Shown here: piece by piece, positions 1 to 8,179 of the stretch
How the letters are laid out: every line of letters starts with the position of its first letter
Position numbering within the stretch: the stretch's first letter is position 1
Assembly: GCA_035516155.1 (NCBI GenBank)
Contig: DATJAP010000001.1
Span: forward strand, 1 to 64,000
Reading direction: 5' to 3'
Source of the DNA: JAJYKN01 sp035516155
Lineage (GTDB): Bacteria > Nitrospirota > UBA9217
DNA: 64,000 nt
Notes under the pieces: generated by a model
The model's input: the letters and a program-made list of their open reading frames with translations, nothing else
Told to the model about the DNA's origin: nothing
The model's database searches: none
Made by a program: the position numbers and the translations under genes

Positions 1-721
1 CTTCCCTCGGGAGAACGTGACCGCCGCGCTGGAGTATGGTGACTTCGCTCCCCATGCGGACAAAAGCCTGCCCAAGCTCGCAGCCGATGGGACCGCCGCC
101 GATAACCGCGATCCTCTTTGGAAGGTGCGTCAGCCAGAAGACGTTTTCATTGGTCACGAAGCCTGTTTCTTCTATGCCCGGGATAGGCGGCGCGGATGCG
201 CGTGCGCCGGTGCAAAGCGCCGCCTTTTTAAACCGCAGGCGGTTGCCATCGACATCGATGCTGTCCGAACCGGTGAATTTCGCGCTGCCAAAGAAAAGGT
301 CTACGCCGAGTTCTTTGCTAAAACGCTCCGCCGAGTCATGGGCGCTGATCCCGGCTCTGATCCGTCGCATACGTTCCATAGCCTTGCCGAAATCGATGGG
401 GACATCCTCGCCGTACCCGATACCGAACTGGGCCGCCGTTCTGACGTCGTAGGCGGCGCGGCTTGCCCTGATGATCCCCTTAGAGGGGACGCACCCGACA
501 TTGAGGCAGTCGCCTCCAAGCATATGACGCTCGATGAGCGCAACCTTTGCGCCGAGCCCCGCAGCTCCCGCAGCCGTGACCAAGCCGGCAGTTCCCGCAC
601 CGACCACAACGAGATTGTACGTCGGAGCGGGTTCCGGGTTCTTCCACTCAGCAGGGTGGACGTTCTCAATAAGGATCTTGTTGTTCTCGTCTTGAGGAAG
701 TACCAAGGTACGTGTTTCCAT
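1..721 (-). CDS. FAD-dependent pyridine nucleotide-disulfide oxidoreductase (mercuric reductase-like), C-terminus cut by window edge
   Basis: Only the first 240 or so residues are inside the window; the gene continues past position 1. An N-terminal tail of about 35 residues precedes a Rossmann FAD motif (VVVGAGTAGLVTAAGAAG), then the redox-active disulfide motif GGDCLNVGCVPSKG typical of mercuric reductase, dihydrolipoamide dehydrogenase and related group I flavoproteins. A second dinucleotide motif (IAVIGGGPIGCELGQ) marks the NAD(P)H domain. The family moves electrons from NAD(P)H through FAD to a Cys pair and then to a substrate. Which substrate cannot be told, because the C-terminal interface domain is missing. 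The ATG at 721 lies 37 bases after the stop of the Sec-peroxiredoxin on the same strand, so the two are probably co-transcribed. This dithiol reductase could supply electrons to the peroxiredoxin, but that is inference. Confidence 0.85.
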   Translation of the reverse strand, partial: METRTLVLPQDENNKILIENVHPAEWKNPEPAPTYNLVVVGAGTAGLVTAAGAAGLGAKVALIERHMLGGDCLNVGCVPSKGIIRASRAAYDVRTAAQFGIGYGEDVPIDFGKAMERMRRIRAGISAHDSAERFSKELGVDLFFGSAKFTGSDSIDVDGNRLRFKKAALCTGARASAPPIPGIEETGFVTNENVFWLTHLPKRIAVIGGGPIGCELGQAFVRMGSEVTILQRGGHVLPRE

Positions 722-758
722 GCGTAAGGGCCTCTCCGCTTCATTCGCGACATATCAT

Positions 759-1247
759 TCACAGACTCATCTCATATTTAATAAATGCCAGACAATCGCT
801 GGCTGTCAGTCTACCGATGGCATTGCTGGTGTATACGGCGTTCTCGATCTTGCCTTCCGGGCTAACAACAAACCCGGCCGCATGAAGGAAGTTTTTTTCA
901 GGATGAAAGAATGCTCCGGTGATTGCCGATACCTCGGTTGGGATGAGACCGTATCCCACGGAAAAGGTCAATCCATATTTATCGACTGTCTTGCCCGCTT
1001 CCTCCTTGGTGTCGGATGATGCCGCAATGATCCTGATATTATTTTTTTCAAACTCGGCTATGCTTCTTTGGAAGTCCAGCAACTGCTGGCGGCAGAACGG
1101 TCACCAGTGACCGCGATAGATAAGAAATACGTTCCAGTGTCTGTTGAAATCTTTTGGAAGATAGACCATATCGCCGCGCACGACAGGAAACTCCATCTGA
1201 GGGAAAGAATCACCAGTATCCAATAGCTTACAGAGGTCGCTTCTCAT
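759..1247 (-). CDS. AhpC/TSA-family peroxiredoxin, candidate selenoprotein (UGA read as Sec49)
   Basis: Reading from ATG 1247 gives 48 residues ending RGHW, then an in-frame TGA (1101-1103), then PFCRQQLLDF and more than 100 further residues in the same frame, 162 in total. In this peroxiredoxin family the usual motif is RGHWCPxCRxQL, so the TGA sits exactly on the peroxidatic cysteine, with a resolving-type Cys three residues later. Homology on both sides of the TGA rules out a chance stop. A hairpin with a 5-bp stem and AGUU loop starts 15 bases after the U of the UGA, as bacterial SECIS elements do. The product would reduce peroxides or alkyl hydroperoxides in the cytoplasm. The flavin disulfide reductase just downstream is a plausible reductant. 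Standard callers would start it at the internal Met at 1082 and lose the active site. Confidence 0.82.
1076..1103 (-). promoter_or_regulatory. Candidate bacterial SECIS element of the Sec-peroxiredoxin
   Basis: The UGA is at 1103-1101 on the minus strand. CCAGC (1089-1085) pairs with GCUGG (1080-1076) around an AGUU loop. The UGA-to-loop distance is about 16 bases and a G falls in the first two loop positions. Both match the published consensus for bacterial SECIS hairpins. The sequence also encodes conserved peroxiredoxin residues, so pairing and coding are superimposed. Confidence 0.65.
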
Positions 1248-1253
1248 GGATGC

Positions 1254-1532
1254 TCCCTTTGATTCATTCTTAAATGCAGCAACTTAATTTTAAAATATCA
1301 TTCGTAAAAGATAGTGCAGCGAGTTTGATCGACTCGGACAGAGTTGAAAACATGGGAGGTGACTTTACAAAGTTATCGAAGGTATTCTTGTTCTTTACAA
1401 GCGCCATTGCCCCGGTTATGAGTTACCCCGCATAAGGAGACAGAATATATACCGATTGCTGATACCGAAGCTAGCTCCACCTTTCTGACGTCCACAATGC
1501 TTTTTCCTTCCACCGCACCCATGTTAATGACG
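1254..1532. other. Intergenic stretch with two short unassigned open frames
   Basis: No recognised gene. On the minus strand a 45-codon frame (start 1407, stop 1270) and a partly overlapping 50-codon frame (start about 1522) look protein-like and could be one gene split by a frameshift, but neither has a good ribosome site and I recognise no family. Confidence 0.3.
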
Positions 1533-1948
1533 TTAATTAATACCTATGATTGTTGAATCTGAGATGCCATCCAGTGCTGCGGAGATGCTACAATAACCTC
1601 TCGATACTGCTAGTGCCTGTCCCTTTGAGTCTGGTGCGTTACTAATGGTTGCAATTGATGGATCAGATGAGGTCCAGACCACCATCGTTGTTAAATCCTG
1701 CACGGAATTGTCCGAGAAATAGCCCTTCGCGCTAAAGTGGAGCTGTTCTCCAGAGTCGGTATCCAGATGATTGCTCGGCGTAATGCAAATAGTCCTCAGA
1801 ACCGCTATCCTTCCGTTGACTTCGCCAACTGGCTGATTCCTGTATCGCTCGGAGGTGAGCCTCCACCTTCTCCTCCACAAGAGATCAGTGTCAACGTTAG
1901 ACTCACCAGTATATACATTAGTGCTCTTATGAATCTGTCGTTCCTCAT
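1533..1948 (-). pseudogene. Lipoprotein with bacterial Ig-like (Big_2) domain, broken by a frameshift
   Basis: ATG 1948 follows a GAAGGA ribosome site and encodes a lipoprotein signal (hydrophobic stretch ending LISCGGEGGG, lipobox Cys about residue 24). That frame stops at 1805-1807. The adjacent frame carries on to 1533 with a recognisable Big_2 immunoglobulin-like fold: an ITPSN start, then the VWTSSDPSIATISN core, then a GYCSISAALDG strand. Joining the frames near 1810 would give a lipoprotein of about 138 residues with one Big_2 domain, the usual layout for surface proteins with tandem Ig folds. Either a single indel has broken the gene or the consensus has an error there. It would be anchored in the outer or inner membrane facing the periplasm; no specific role can be given. 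Confidence 0.6.
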
Positions 1949-2296
1949 GCTTCCTTCTCTTTTGTCACGCTGTTGATCGTATGCCAAATAATAATGCCTA
2001 GCTCACCCAAAGGCATCATCCCTCCACAGCTCGGCTGTCTTGGTTTTTTTAAGGCCACTAGCTTTCGCATGAGAAATGGTAATCAACATGGAACATGAAA
2101 TTTGTGAAATAGTAAACCTTGATGGTTTCGGTTCACATTCTCTCTTGAAAATATCACTGCTGTATTTCGGTCTGCCATCCCGGAGAGGTAAGTGACCTCT
2201 AACTATACGAACGTATAAGCCTCGCTCCGGGCATCACCCCCTTGACAACCGCATCGGCTATGTTTCCCAGGGCATGAATTCCCCGGAGACGCCTTC
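1949..2296. other. Intergenic region, no gene recognised
   Basis: About 350 bases between the lipoprotein remnant and the molybdoenzyme gene. I see no convincing coding frame with a start, no RNA gene and no clear terminator. Confidence 0.4.
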
Positions 2297-3361
2297 TTAT
2301 TTTCTTACATTCACACTCACAGCATGAAGACCTTTTGCACCATCAGGAAATGAACGTAACAATTTTCCTAAAAGAGATGGAGACTCCTGGACTTTGCCCT
2401 CTCTGTCAATTCCGCGAACCGTTATCGTATATTCCCCCTCCTTAGAGGGTTTCCAGTCGTATGTCCAGATCACCCATGACCACTTCGAAAGCGGCGGCTT
2501 AAGTGCGGCATCATGCCATGTCCTCTTATTGTCGATAGAGATTTGAACTTTGCTTATTCCGTACCGTCCGCCAAATGCAACTCCGCCGATGACATAATTA
2601 CCGAGCGGCACCATTTTCCCCTCCATCGGCATCAGGATTTGCGACCGATTGGGAATGATTGCGTCATCTGACCATTCTTTCTTCTCCCAGTACCCCTTGA
2701 AATCGTAATTAGCGAGTTCTATCTTCGAAAGCCATTTGACGTGTTTCATTCCATAAATGCCGGGGACTATCGCCCTCAAAGGATAGCCGTGCTTCCTGGG
2801 TAAAGGTTCTCCATTCATCCTGTATGCAAGAAATACGTCATCTGAGAGTGATAAGGCATACGGGATGCTGTCGCTGTAACCCTCCTCCGCATAAAACACA
2901 GTTTTCACGATCCCTTCCTTGGGGACGGCCCTGTCTATGATTTTTTTGAGCGTCACGCCATCCCAGAGGGCGTTACTGATGGCATCTCCCCCAACGGGGT
3001 TACCAATACACTCGAGTGTGACAAATTCCGTCTTGTCCTTCATCTCTTCCAGTTCTTGCAGGTTGAGCGTATAAGGTCTTTCGACGAGGCCCTCGATTCT
3101 TAAAGTAAATTTTTTGGGGTCAATAGTCGGCACCGTATCCGAATAGGTTGTGATATAGAATTCATCATTAGGAGTAATCTCTTTGGCCATAAACCCCATA
3201 AAATTAACTGAGCCTTTCATAAGGAGGGAGTGTTTTTCCTCTTCGGTAACTGCCTCGGCATACTGATATATCCCGTCAAAAACTGAAACACCAAACCCTA
3301 ATCCGACAGCTCCTACGCCGGCCCTCCTAAAAAAATCTCTCCTACTCAGTGAGTCTTTCAT
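2297..3361 (-). CDS. Sulfite oxidase-family molybdopterin oxidoreductase with Tat signal
   Basis: 354 residues. The N-terminus has a twin-arginine signal (SRRDFFRRAG followed by a Gly/Val-rich hydrophobic run), so the folded enzyme should be exported to the periplasm. The Oxidored_molyb domain follows, with the molybdenum-ligand cysteine in VTLECIGNPVGG (Cys118). The C-terminal third (from about residue 250) looks like the Mo-cofactor dimerisation domain with an Ig-like fold. Family members include sulfite oxidase, SorA/SoxC and YedY (MsrP). No heme domain is present, so electrons must pass to a separate carrier. The start is supported by the signal peptide. It stands alone on the minus strand. 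Sulfite as substrate is plausible given the sulfur genes near 11 kb but is not shown by the sequence. Confidence 0.88.
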   Translation of the reverse strand: MKDSLSRRDFFRRAGVGAVGLGFGVSVFDGIYQYAEAVTEEEKHSLLMKGSVNFMGFMAKEITPNDEFYITTYSDTVPTIDPKKFTLRIEGLVERPYTLNLQELEEMKDKTEFVTLECIGNPVGGDAISNALWDGVTLKKIIDRAVPKEGIVKTVFYAEEGYSDSIPYALSLSDDVFLAYRMNGEPLPRKHGYPLRAIVPGIYGMKHVKWLSKIELANYDFKGYWEKKEWSDDAIIPNRSQILMPMEGKMVPLGNYVIGGVAFGGRYGISKVQISIDNKRTWHDAALKPPLSKWSWVIWTYDWKPSKEGEYTITVRGIDREGKVQESPSLLGKLLRSFPDGAKGLHAVSVNVRK

Positions 3362-3435
3362 GGCATACTCTCCTCCCTGGGATTCATGATATTAATTATA
3401 CTCTCGGTGAGCGGGTTCTGTAACATTGGATCACT

Positions 3436-3560
3436 TTATTTCATCATGCCTTCCTTCCTCTTCTTGCCTTCATCCATCGTCATCTGCCTGTTCTACATCA
3501 TCGTATCGCCCCGTTTCATCATCATATCACTGCCCATTATCTTTTCTTCCTCAGTGAGTG
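3436..3560 (-). pseudogene. Decayed fragment of a methionine-rich repeat protein
   Basis: The minus strand reads LTEEEKIMGSDMMMKRGDTMM, a stop, then about 18 more residues ending KEGMMK and a stop. This is clearly related to the MMMKxGD repeats of the intact gene at 3803-4285 but has an internal stop, no signal peptide and no start. It is best read as the remnant of a tandem duplicate. Confidence 0.55.
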
Positions 3561-3585
3561 CGCCCTGCCGAGTGCACTAATAGAA

Positions 3586-3615
3586 GGGGACGTATCATCA
3601 TCCGATACGTCCCCC
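3586..3615. repeat. Perfect palindrome, REP- or terminator-like
   Basis: An 11-bp perfect inverted repeat (GGGGACGTATC / GATACGTCCCC) with a 7-base loop. A degenerate copy with the same layout lies at 5103-5130. A second small inverted repeat (AGTCCC / GGGACT) lies near 3668-3684. No T-run follows on either strand, so it may be a dispersed REP-type element rather than a terminator. Confidence 0.5.
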
Positions 3616-3802
3616 TAACTGCGATATCCACTTCAGCGGGCAGCGATACCTTGCGCAAAAATGGAGAGTCCCCCCTAGGGACTGTGCCCAAATTGATCAA
3701 GCTGCCGTGGCATTGGATTTTTAGCTTATCTATTTTCAGTTCTATTCGATGCATTGCATTACGAGTCTCTCAACCACTCCGTTTGTTGAACGAGAGAGGC
3801 TG

Positions 3803-4285
3803 CTAATCAGCTGGTCCAGCGCCAGTGGTAAAAAACGTAATGCCATTCTTGCCTGCCTCTTTCATCTTACTGCCTGATTTCATCATCTTATCGCCCTCTT
3901 TCATCATCATATCTTTATCCATTTTACCTTCCATCATCATCTTTCCGTTTTCCATCATCATCTTTCCGTTGTGCATCAACATATTGCCCTGTTTCGACAT
4001 AACGTCGCCCTCTTTCATCATCATGTCGCCATCTTTCATCATCATGTCACCCTGTTTCATCATCGTGTCTTTATCCATCGTGCCTTTTTTCATCATCATG
4101 CCCACGTCATGTATCATCTGTCCCTTATCCATGACCATATTGCATGACTTAGTCATCACTTCTTGCTCCTCTGGCGGAAAGACCGTTACACCATTTCCTT
4201 GCGCTTGAGCGAAATTGACCCCAATAGAGAGCATCAGGACTATGGTGGAGATAGCGGCTGTAACTAATACAAATATCTTTTTCAT
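3803..4285 (-). CDS. Exported methionine/lysine-rich repeat protein
   Basis: 160 residues from ATG 4285, chosen because AAGGAGGA lies eight bases before it. Residues 1-28 form a signal peptide ending near FAQAQG. From about residue 50 the protein consists of short degenerate repeats of the type MMMKxGDMMMKEGD, rich in Met, Lys, Asp and Gly, with a single Cys before them. Such spacing gives an amphipathic, methionine-lined helix. Methionine clusters in exported bacterial proteins commonly bind Cu(I) or Ag(I), so a periplasmic metal buffer is possible. Oxidant scavenging by Met is an alternative. I do not recognise a named family. A decayed paralogue lies just downstream at 3436-3560, and the HMA-fold selenoprotein gene upstream fits a metal-handling theme. 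Confidence 0.72.
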   Translation of the reverse strand: MKKIFVLVTAAISTIVLMLSIGVNFAQAQGNGVTVFPPEEQEVMTKSCNMVMDKGQMIHDVGMMMKKGTMDKDTMMKQGDMMMKDGDMMMKEGDVMSKQGNMLMHNGKMMMENGKMMMEGKMDKDMMMKEGDKMMKSGSKMKEAGKNGITFFTTGAGPAD

Positions 4286-4678
4286 GGTAAATCCTCCTTT
4301 TTTCAATTTATCATATTTTTAAGGCCTATTTAAATAATGTATCCCCGACAGATATTCCGGAAGATAACTCTTCCCACTTTATCATGGCATCCCTGGTCGT
4401 TCTTGACCTCTTAGGCTACATTCTCACCTCTCTGCCGATTACTTGAGGAAAATATCTTTACTACTCTATCAGAAGTTTTGTCAAATAGGTTCGCTTGAGA
4501 ATGCGGGACTTAAAGGTAACAAAATAAACAGAAGACTGCCATGATAAGCATTGTCTAACGGTATTCTTTTCGTTTCTCCTTAAAATGGTACTGACATCAT
4601 TTTGCCCCCACTTACTACTCAAAAATTTCTTGTGGGATCATTATATCAAACACTAGAGATTGTTGGCGTTTTTCTTTA
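4286..4678. other. Intergenic region, no gene recognised
   Basis: AT-rich spacer between the Met-rich protein gene and the HMA selenoprotein gene. It presumably carries the promoter for the Met-rich gene. No coding frame or structured RNA is evident. Confidence 0.4.
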
Positions 4679-4984
4679 CTATTTTACTGTTTCAACATAA
4701 GTCCCCGCCTTCTTCAAGGCCAGTTCCATTTCCTCGATGGTAATCGTCTTTGGATCATAATAAACAGTGTTTATTTCTTTAAAATAGCGAAATCCTGTAT
4801 CAACTCTCTTCACTCCCTTCAGCCCTTCCAGGGCCTCCTTTCCAACATCAAATCATTTAACATAAAAGACGACCTTGGATTCTACACGCTCTTGCGAAAA
4901 AGAAACCTTATATCCTGAAAATATAAACAAAAAAATCAAAACGGTAAAAGCTAAATAGGTAGCGCTTTGGTTCTTCATGGTCAT
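4679..4984 (-). CDS. Secreted HMA-fold (MerP/CopZ-like) protein, candidate selenoprotein (UGA as Sec44)
   Basis: The frame from ATG 4984 encodes a signal peptide (hydrophobic LAFTVLIFLFIFSG, cleavage near SFSQ). It then has VVFYVK, an in-frame TGA (4853-4855), and a further 57 residues, FDVGKEALEGLKGV and onward to YDPKTITIEEMELALKKAG, before TAG at 4679. The part after the TGA is the typical second half of a heavy-metal-associated domain: helix, LKGVKRVD turn, YDPKxIT strand, C-terminal helix. Aligned on MerP (CAACPITVKKAL), the TGA falls on the second metal-binding Cys, while the first is replaced by Tyr. A SECIS-like hairpin follows. Total length would be 101 residues, typical for MerP. 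With one selenolate and no second thiol, a redox or single-ligand metal role is more likely than classical CxxC chaperoning. The start could also be ATG 4978. Confidence 0.78.
4821..4855 (-). promoter_or_regulatory. Candidate SECIS element of the HMA-fold selenoprotein
   Basis: The UGA is at 4855-4853. A 6-bp stem, GGCCCU (4835-4830) with AGGGCU (4826-4821), closes a GGA loop 23 bases after the UGA. The spacing and the loop-opening G fit the bacterial SECIS consensus. One closing pair is G-U. Confidence 0.65.
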
Positions 4985-5102
4985 CCCCTTCCACTCGTTC
5001 TTCTCTTCATCTCTTGTCTCTGCCTTTAAAGATGCTCTGGAGAGATCGAGCCTCCTCACAAAAAGACCGCAATTTCATTACATTATTTTCGGTGAGAGAC
5101 GG

Positions 5103-5130
5103 GGGGCGTGTCATCATTCGGCACGTTCCC
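5103..5130. repeat. Degenerate copy of the palindrome at 3586-3615
   Basis: GGGG-C-GTGTCATCATTCGGCACG-TTCCC matches the layout and the TCATCATYCG centre of the element at 3586, but with imperfect arms. Each copy lies just downstream of a minus-strand exported-protein gene, as either a REP element or a weak terminator would. Confidence 0.4.
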
Positions 5131-5203
5131 ATCAAGAACGACCAGTATTACATTGTCCCGCTGCATGATGTTGCCAGGTCCATTCAGAGCGGATCCACTA
5201 CAG

Positions 5204-5767
5204 TTAATCAATGTCCGCACCGAAAATCTTTGCTGTCGGCAGCAGACCTCCTACGGGAGTGAAAATCACCGGACAGTTCACGACGATATTCGTCTTCACA
5301 ATTGTTACCATGCCGTCTGCCTTGGCTGCCAGCACCTCCTCTTCCGATTTCAGCGTGTAGGGTGTCGTGCCCGGGTTCCAAGTTACCAGACTGACCTGCC
5401 AAAGTGGAGAGTAAGGGGGGGAATTTGCGTTGTTTGGGCCAGCCGGGATCGGCGCCGAAGGTATCACATTCCCCTGCTTGAAATTGGTGACAGCATAGAT
5501 ATCATCCACAGCCCCCCCCGGACCCGGAGCATTGATCGTATTGGCCAGCTGCGGTACATAGTTCACGCCCTGCTGCGCGGCAACGCCTGGATCGGATGCC
5601 TCCGTTTGGATGTAATAGGCCACCTGACCCTTGTACCAGCAATGCACCAACGGGAGTCGAACGGTGGCGATCCTTACGCTGTCGTGTGTATCTTCTGCTA
5701 AGGCTGCACCTGTGGAGATCATCAGCATTGCTGCAGATAAAACTGCCACTAACATTTTTTTATTCAT
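5204..5767 (-). CDS. Exported protein of unknown function
   Basis: 187 residues from ATG 5767, placed by a strong GGAGGA ribosome site seven bases upstream. The signal peptide MNKKMLVAVLSAAMLMISTG ends near ALAEDT. The mature part has no recognisable catalytic motif. It is moderately hydrophobic with Pro/Gly/Asn-rich loops and two cysteines (VHCWYKG and VVNCPVIF) that could form a disulfide. Similar single-domain exported proteins of about 190 residues with a WYKGQVAYYIQTEASD-type segment occur in environmental bacteria without known function. The gene stands alone, with the palindrome at 5103 downstream. Confidence 0.72.
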   Translation of the reverse strand: MNKKMLVAVLSAAMLMISTGAALAEDTHDSVRIATVRLPLVHCWYKGQVAYYIQTEASDPGVAAQQGVNYVPQLANTINAPGPGGAVDDIYAVTNFKQGNVIPSAPIPAGPNNANSPPYSPLWQVSLVTWNPGTTPYTLKSEEEVLAAKADGMVTIVKTNIVVNCPVIFTPVGGLLPTAKIFGADID

Positions 5768-6239
5768 TGCTTCCTCCAATTCGTTGTTGGAAAGTACCTC
5801 GGGGGCCCTATTGCCCAATTAGAAATTAGAAATGCATTAGATTCGACCTCATGCTCTCTCTATTATTCAGCATCCCTCCTTTCGCGCATACTCATTATGG
5901 CACGTGTGCAATGACACACATGAAGCAGGACGATTAATAAACCGCATCGTTATATTCTTCGTGGTTACCAACGCGAGAATACTTAACATATATGCGATCA
6001 ATGAAACGACGGATCAAGAAAGGTCAATTAATGCCGCGACAAAAACCAGGCTGATAATAATTTTTCTTATTTATTTAAATCGGTGAGCACAGAATGTCGT
6101 ATCGTTTCAACTCTTTGCATTCTGTCTTAAAAGTAAGTATAGCTTACGAATGTCACGAAATCATCACGGTAGGGTAAAATCTTGGTCACGAAAAAGAGTA
6201 ATTCTAAAGGCTGAGTTTCTCAAGCTCGATCGTGTGGGA
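5768..6239. other. Intergenic region, no gene recognised
   Basis: Spacer between the exported protein and the histidine kinase. Short open frames lack ribosome sites. A segment near 6145-6230 is repeated near 7895-7985, which reflects the duplicated two-component module described below. Confidence 0.45.
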
Positions 6240-7724
6240 TTATGATCGAGTTCTATAAACAGGCAGGGTGAACGTAAAGGTAGTGCCGACATTGACGGCG
6301 CTATTCACCTGAATATCGCTCCCGTGGAGTTCCAGGATTCTCTTGACGATGACCAGACCTAGCCCGGCCCTCTCTGCGTCCTTCGGATGTTCTCTCTTCA
6401 GCCAAGAAGAGCGGTCAAATAGCTGCGTAATATCCTTCGGCCGGATGCCAGAGCCGGTATCCGACACCTGCATTTCCATTCGTTCGTCTTTGAGAACAGC
6501 ACTAACGCTTATAGATCCGTCTTCCCCAGTATATCGGATTGCGTTTTCGATCAGATTTTCAAGGACGCGTTCGCATAACCCTATATCAGCGAGCGCCAGG
6601 GGAAGGGATTCCGCCGCGTTCGCGTGAAGAGTGATTTTTTTCTTCTCGGCATCGAGCTGGAACTTCTGTAAAACATCCTGAATAAGTTCGCCGATAGAGA
6701 ACTGCTCGAAGCTGACCTGTACATCGGGAGAATCCAGTTTTGCGAGTTCGAAGAGTTCGGAAACGAGTTTTCCTAATTGCTCGGAACGCTTGATGGCAAT
6801 CGTGAGATAGTTCTGATGTTCCTCAGGCGTCAACCCTCCTTCCTTAATGAGCAGGGTCTCGAGATAGCCCTGAAGCGAGGTCAGCGGCGTTCGAAGATCA
6901 TGCGCAATATTCGTAACTAACTCCCGCCGAAGCGCATCGGCCTCTCTAAGTTCCTTTATCTGGTGAACGATACGATCCGCCATGTACGTAAAAATCGTAC
7001 CGAGGCGGTCGATTTCATTTCTTGAACCGGTTCGAAACCGGCTCAGAGGATCGGGAGGCTCTGAGAAATCACTCCGCCGGAAGGTTTCCATGGTCGCTGT
7101 AAGACTCTGGAGCCTGCGAGTCATCCAGTTGAAGAGAAGAAGCGCGGTCAGTAAGGCGAACAACAAGACTCCTGCCACAGCCCACACACTGAGCCGGAGG
7201 ATGTAGCTGCCTTGGAGCATCTGGGCGATTGTGTCAAATTCCTCGCCACCCAGAATAACGTAAACATATCCTTGCATGCTGCCTTTCAGAGAGATTGGTG
7301 AAACGGAGAATATTTTCTTATGTGTGAGGTCGCGCGGATCGTCACCCATGATGGGTAAAGAGGATGTTCCGTTCAGCAGCTGTTTTATGGGATTTAATGA
7401 TACCGTTTGCCGTTTCATCTTTCCAGGAGGCGCGGAGAACGCCAGTATGGTGCCGTTCGGATCGAGGAGATAAACCTCGATGCCGGGGTTCACAACCATC
7501 ATCATGCGAAAGATATCCTGAAGGGCTTCTTGATTGACCCGACCGTCTTTTATTAAGATTTCTTCCATCGCTAAATTCTGCGCCAGCGAACGGTTGAGCT
7601 TCTGGTTCACCTCCTGAAAATACATCTGGGTAGTGTAGAGCGTAAGCAAAATGTAAAGTACTCCTATCAGACAGAATATCCCCACGAGCACAGCGGCCAG
7701 TTTGAAGTAAAGGGTTTTAAACAT
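6240..7724 (-). CDS. Sensor histidine kinase
   Basis: 494 residues. Two membrane segments (about residues 8-30 and 180-202) enclose a periplasmic sensor domain of 150 residues with a PAS/CACHE-like VYLLDPNGTIL segment. HAMP, HisKA with the H-box NIAHDLRTPLTSLQGYL, and a HATPase_c domain with N-box (ENLIENAIRYT), G1 (DTGSGI) and G2 (GLGLVIVKRILELH) follow in the usual order. All catalytic motifs look intact. It would phosphorylate the OmpR-type regulator encoded upstream at 8180. A decayed copy of regulator and kinase sequence separates the two, so the pair may still be one transcription unit. The ATG at 7724 lies four bases after the stop of the regulator remnant. The ligand is unknown. Confidence 0.93.
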   Translation of the reverse strand: MFKTLYFKLAAVLVGIFCLIGVLYILLTLYTTQMYFQEVNQKLNRSLAQNLAMEEILIKDGRVNQEALQDIFRMMMVVNPGIEVYLLDPNGTILAFSAPPGKMKRQTVSLNPIKQLLNGTSSLPIMGDDPRDLTHKKIFSVSPISLKGSMQGYVYVILGGEEFDTIAQMLQGSYILRLSVWAVAGVLLFALLTALLLFNWMTRRLQSLTATMETFRRSDFSEPPDPLSRFRTGSRNEIDRLGTIFTYMADRIVHQIKELREADALRRELVTNIAHDLRTPLTSLQGYLETLLIKEGGLTPEEHQNYLTIAIKRSEQLGKLVSELFELAKLDSPDVQVSFEQFSIGELIQDVLQKFQLDAEKKKITLHANAAESLPLALADIGLCERVLENLIENAIRYTGEDGSISVSAVLKDERMEMQVSDTGSGIRPKDITQLFDRSSWLKREHPKDAERAGLGLVIVKRILELHGSDIQVNSAVNVGTTFTFTLPVYRTRS

Positions 7725-7728
7725 AAGC

Positions 7729-7885
7729 TTATACCTTCAATAATTCTTCGGGACCGGAGAACTTGTAGCCGACTCTAAAAACGCACAAAATGTAGAACGG
7801 CTGGCCAGGGTTGTCTTCTGCTTTGACCCTCAGACAGTTGACATGAGAATTGACCGTGTGTTTGCTGCCCTTGTGCCCTGATTTG
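7729..7885 (-). pseudogene. C-terminal remnant of an OmpR-type response regulator
   Basis: The minus strand reads KHTVNSHVNCLRVKAEDNPG and then PFYILCVFRVGYKFSG to a TAA at 7729. This is the winged-helix end of a response regulator, clearly related to EHTVNSHINRLRAKIEENPA in the intact gene at 8180. The N-terminal receiver and most of the DNA-binding domain are missing. It is a leftover of a tandem duplication. Confidence 0.7.
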
Positions 7886-7959
7886 AGAATACCTTAGCAT
7901 TGGTCACAAAACCATCACGGCAATATAACATGTTGGTCACAGGAAAAGGGCCGACTAAA

Positions 7960-8178
7960 GGCTGAATCGCTCAATACCGGTCATGTACGTATGACACTCA
8001 GTGTTGTAAACCGGCATGCTAAACGTGGAGGTTGGTCCGACATTAACCGAACTGCTGACCTCGATGCAGCTCTCATGGAGCTCGAGGATTCTCTTGGTGT
8101 ATACAGCCGGGTGGGGTAGGGCGTGAGCAGGATGTTCAGGACGGCGGCCAGTCTGTTGTAAAGATTTTTGAATACTAC
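7960..8178 (-). pseudogene. Histidine kinase remnant with large internal deletion
   Basis: Directly after the intact regulator stop, the minus strand reads VFKNLYNRLAAVLNILLT, matching the first 30 residues of the kinase at 6240-7724. It jumps to TKRILELHESCIEV and VNVGPTSTFSMPVYNT, which match the kinase's last 35 residues. About 430 codons are missing between. The start codon is also lost. Confidence 0.7.
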
Positions 8179-8179
8179 G

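Noticed and set aside
5108..5701. Long plus-strand open frame opposite the exported protein gene
   Set aside because: Antisense shadow of a gene with signal peptide and ribosome site; composition is not protein-like.
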